The position numbers and the translations under genes were made by a program. Positions 6,513 to 6,889 of a stretch of DNA of 6,889 nucleotides are shown piece by piece. The DNA lies in contig JAFQND010000128.1 in assembly GCA_017396055.1 (NCBI GenBank), positions 1-6,889 of the forward strand, in the 5' to 3' direction. Each line of letters starts with the position of its first letter. The first letter of the stretch is position 1. A model generated the notes under the pieces. The model ran no database searches. It was not told the DNA's origin and saw nothing but the letters and a program-made list of their open reading frames with translations. The DNA comes from Oscillospiraceae bacterium (GTDB lineage Bacteria > Bacillota > Clostridia > Oscillospirales > Ruminococcaceae).

Positions 6513-6889
6513 TTATTTAACGGAACCGAAGCGTTCCATCGGCCAGAAGCGAAGAAGCACTCTGCCCTTCAGTTCCTTTTCACGGATCATACCGACCGTA
6601 TCAGAACGGCTGTCGACGGAAACTTCGCGATTATCGCCCAGAAGGAAAACAGAATCTTCCGGTACAGTCAGAGGGAAGGTAAGATCACCGGCAGAGACAG
6701 CTGTTTTCTCATCCAGATAACTCTCATCGATCACCAGTCCGTTGACCAGGATCTCTCCGTTTTCGTTCAGATCGACCGTCTGACCGCCCAAAGCAATTAC
6801 GCGCTTGACCAGAGGTTTGTTCAAACCGTTTTTGGCAGAAGTCACGACGATGTCACCGTTTTCGGGTTCATAGAACAGGCCGGAAATCA
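6513..6889 (-). CDS. lepB: Second signal peptidase I, C-terminal part (cut by right edge)
   Basis: The visible 124 residues are the C-terminal two-thirds of a signal peptidase I. The frame is open to the window edge, starting ISGLFYEPENGDIVV, so the apparent GTG start at 6845 is an internal valine codon. The catalytic lysine is in LVKRVIALGG (visible residue 28), and box E reads GDNREVSVDSR (visible residues 84-94). The membrane segment and the catalytic serine box lie beyond the edge and cannot be checked. Compared with the adjacent complete paralogue it shares GLN-x-x-LVKR, GQTVD, the VPE motif and GDNR-S-DSR, but is otherwise clearly different. It ends in TAA at 6513-6515, 136 bases before the next lepB. 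Two or more type I signal peptidases are common in Gram-positive bacteria, often with overlapping substrates. Confidence 0.93.
   Translation of the reverse strand, partial: ISGLFYEPENGDIVVTSAKNGLNKPLVKRVIALGGQTVDLNENGEILVNGLVIDESYLDEKTAVSAGDLTFPLTVPEDSVFLLGDNREVSVDSRSDTVGMIREKELKGRVLLRFWPMERFGSVK

Noticed and set aside
6511..6522. Small palindrome CGTTATTTAACG at the stop of the second signal peptidase gene, followed on the minus strand by TTTT
   Set aside because: The stem is only 4 bp with a 4-base loop and overlaps the stop codon; too weak to call a terminator.
1..6889. Search for CRISPR repeats, tRNA genes, insertion sequences, attachment sites and defence genes
   Set aside because: No repeated spacer pattern, cloverleaf-like sequence, transposase motif or phage gene was seen; nearly all sequence is covered by housekeeping genes on one strand.

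Overview
The window reads as ordinary core chromosome of a low-GC-lineage Gram-positive bacterium of the class Clostridia, perhaps an Oscillospirales-type gut bacterium. This rests on three things: the signal peptidase I, RbgA, RNase HII and YraN gene order typical of Firmicutes, strong AGGAGG-type Shine-Dalgarno (SD) sites, and protein sequences that look clostridial. Base composition looks close to even GC. The genus is not identifiable by eye.

All eight genes lie on the minus strand, so transcription runs from the right edge to the left. In that order they are: a second signal peptidase I cut by the right edge (6513-6889); a complete signal peptidase I (5798-6376); the 50S assembly GTPase RbgA (4827-5702); a single-frame fusion of RNase HII with a YraN/UPF0102 nuclease-like domain (3862-4830, overlapping rbgA by 4 bases); an M19-family dipeptidase (2912-3814); threonine synthase (1371-2861); a calcineurin-like metallophosphoesterase (671-1348); and trigger factor, cut by the left edge (1-539).

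Gaps are 0 to about 136 bases, so much of the block could be co-transcribed. Two internal promoters are plausible: one before the complete lepB (6412-6440) and a good extended -10 promoter before tig (609-638). Several gaps hold GC-rich hairpins without a following U-tract, often directly before an SD site. They look more like RNA processing, stability or translation elements than terminators.

Functionally the block covers protein export (signal peptidases), ribosome assembly (RbgA), RNA:DNA hybrid removal (RNase HII), peptide turnover (M19), threonine synthesis and co-translational folding (trigger factor). I see no mobile element, CRISPR array, tRNA, rRNA or phage gene, and no clear novel system. 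The most notable points are the RNase HII-YraN fusion, the tandem signal peptidases and the recurring intercistronic hairpins.
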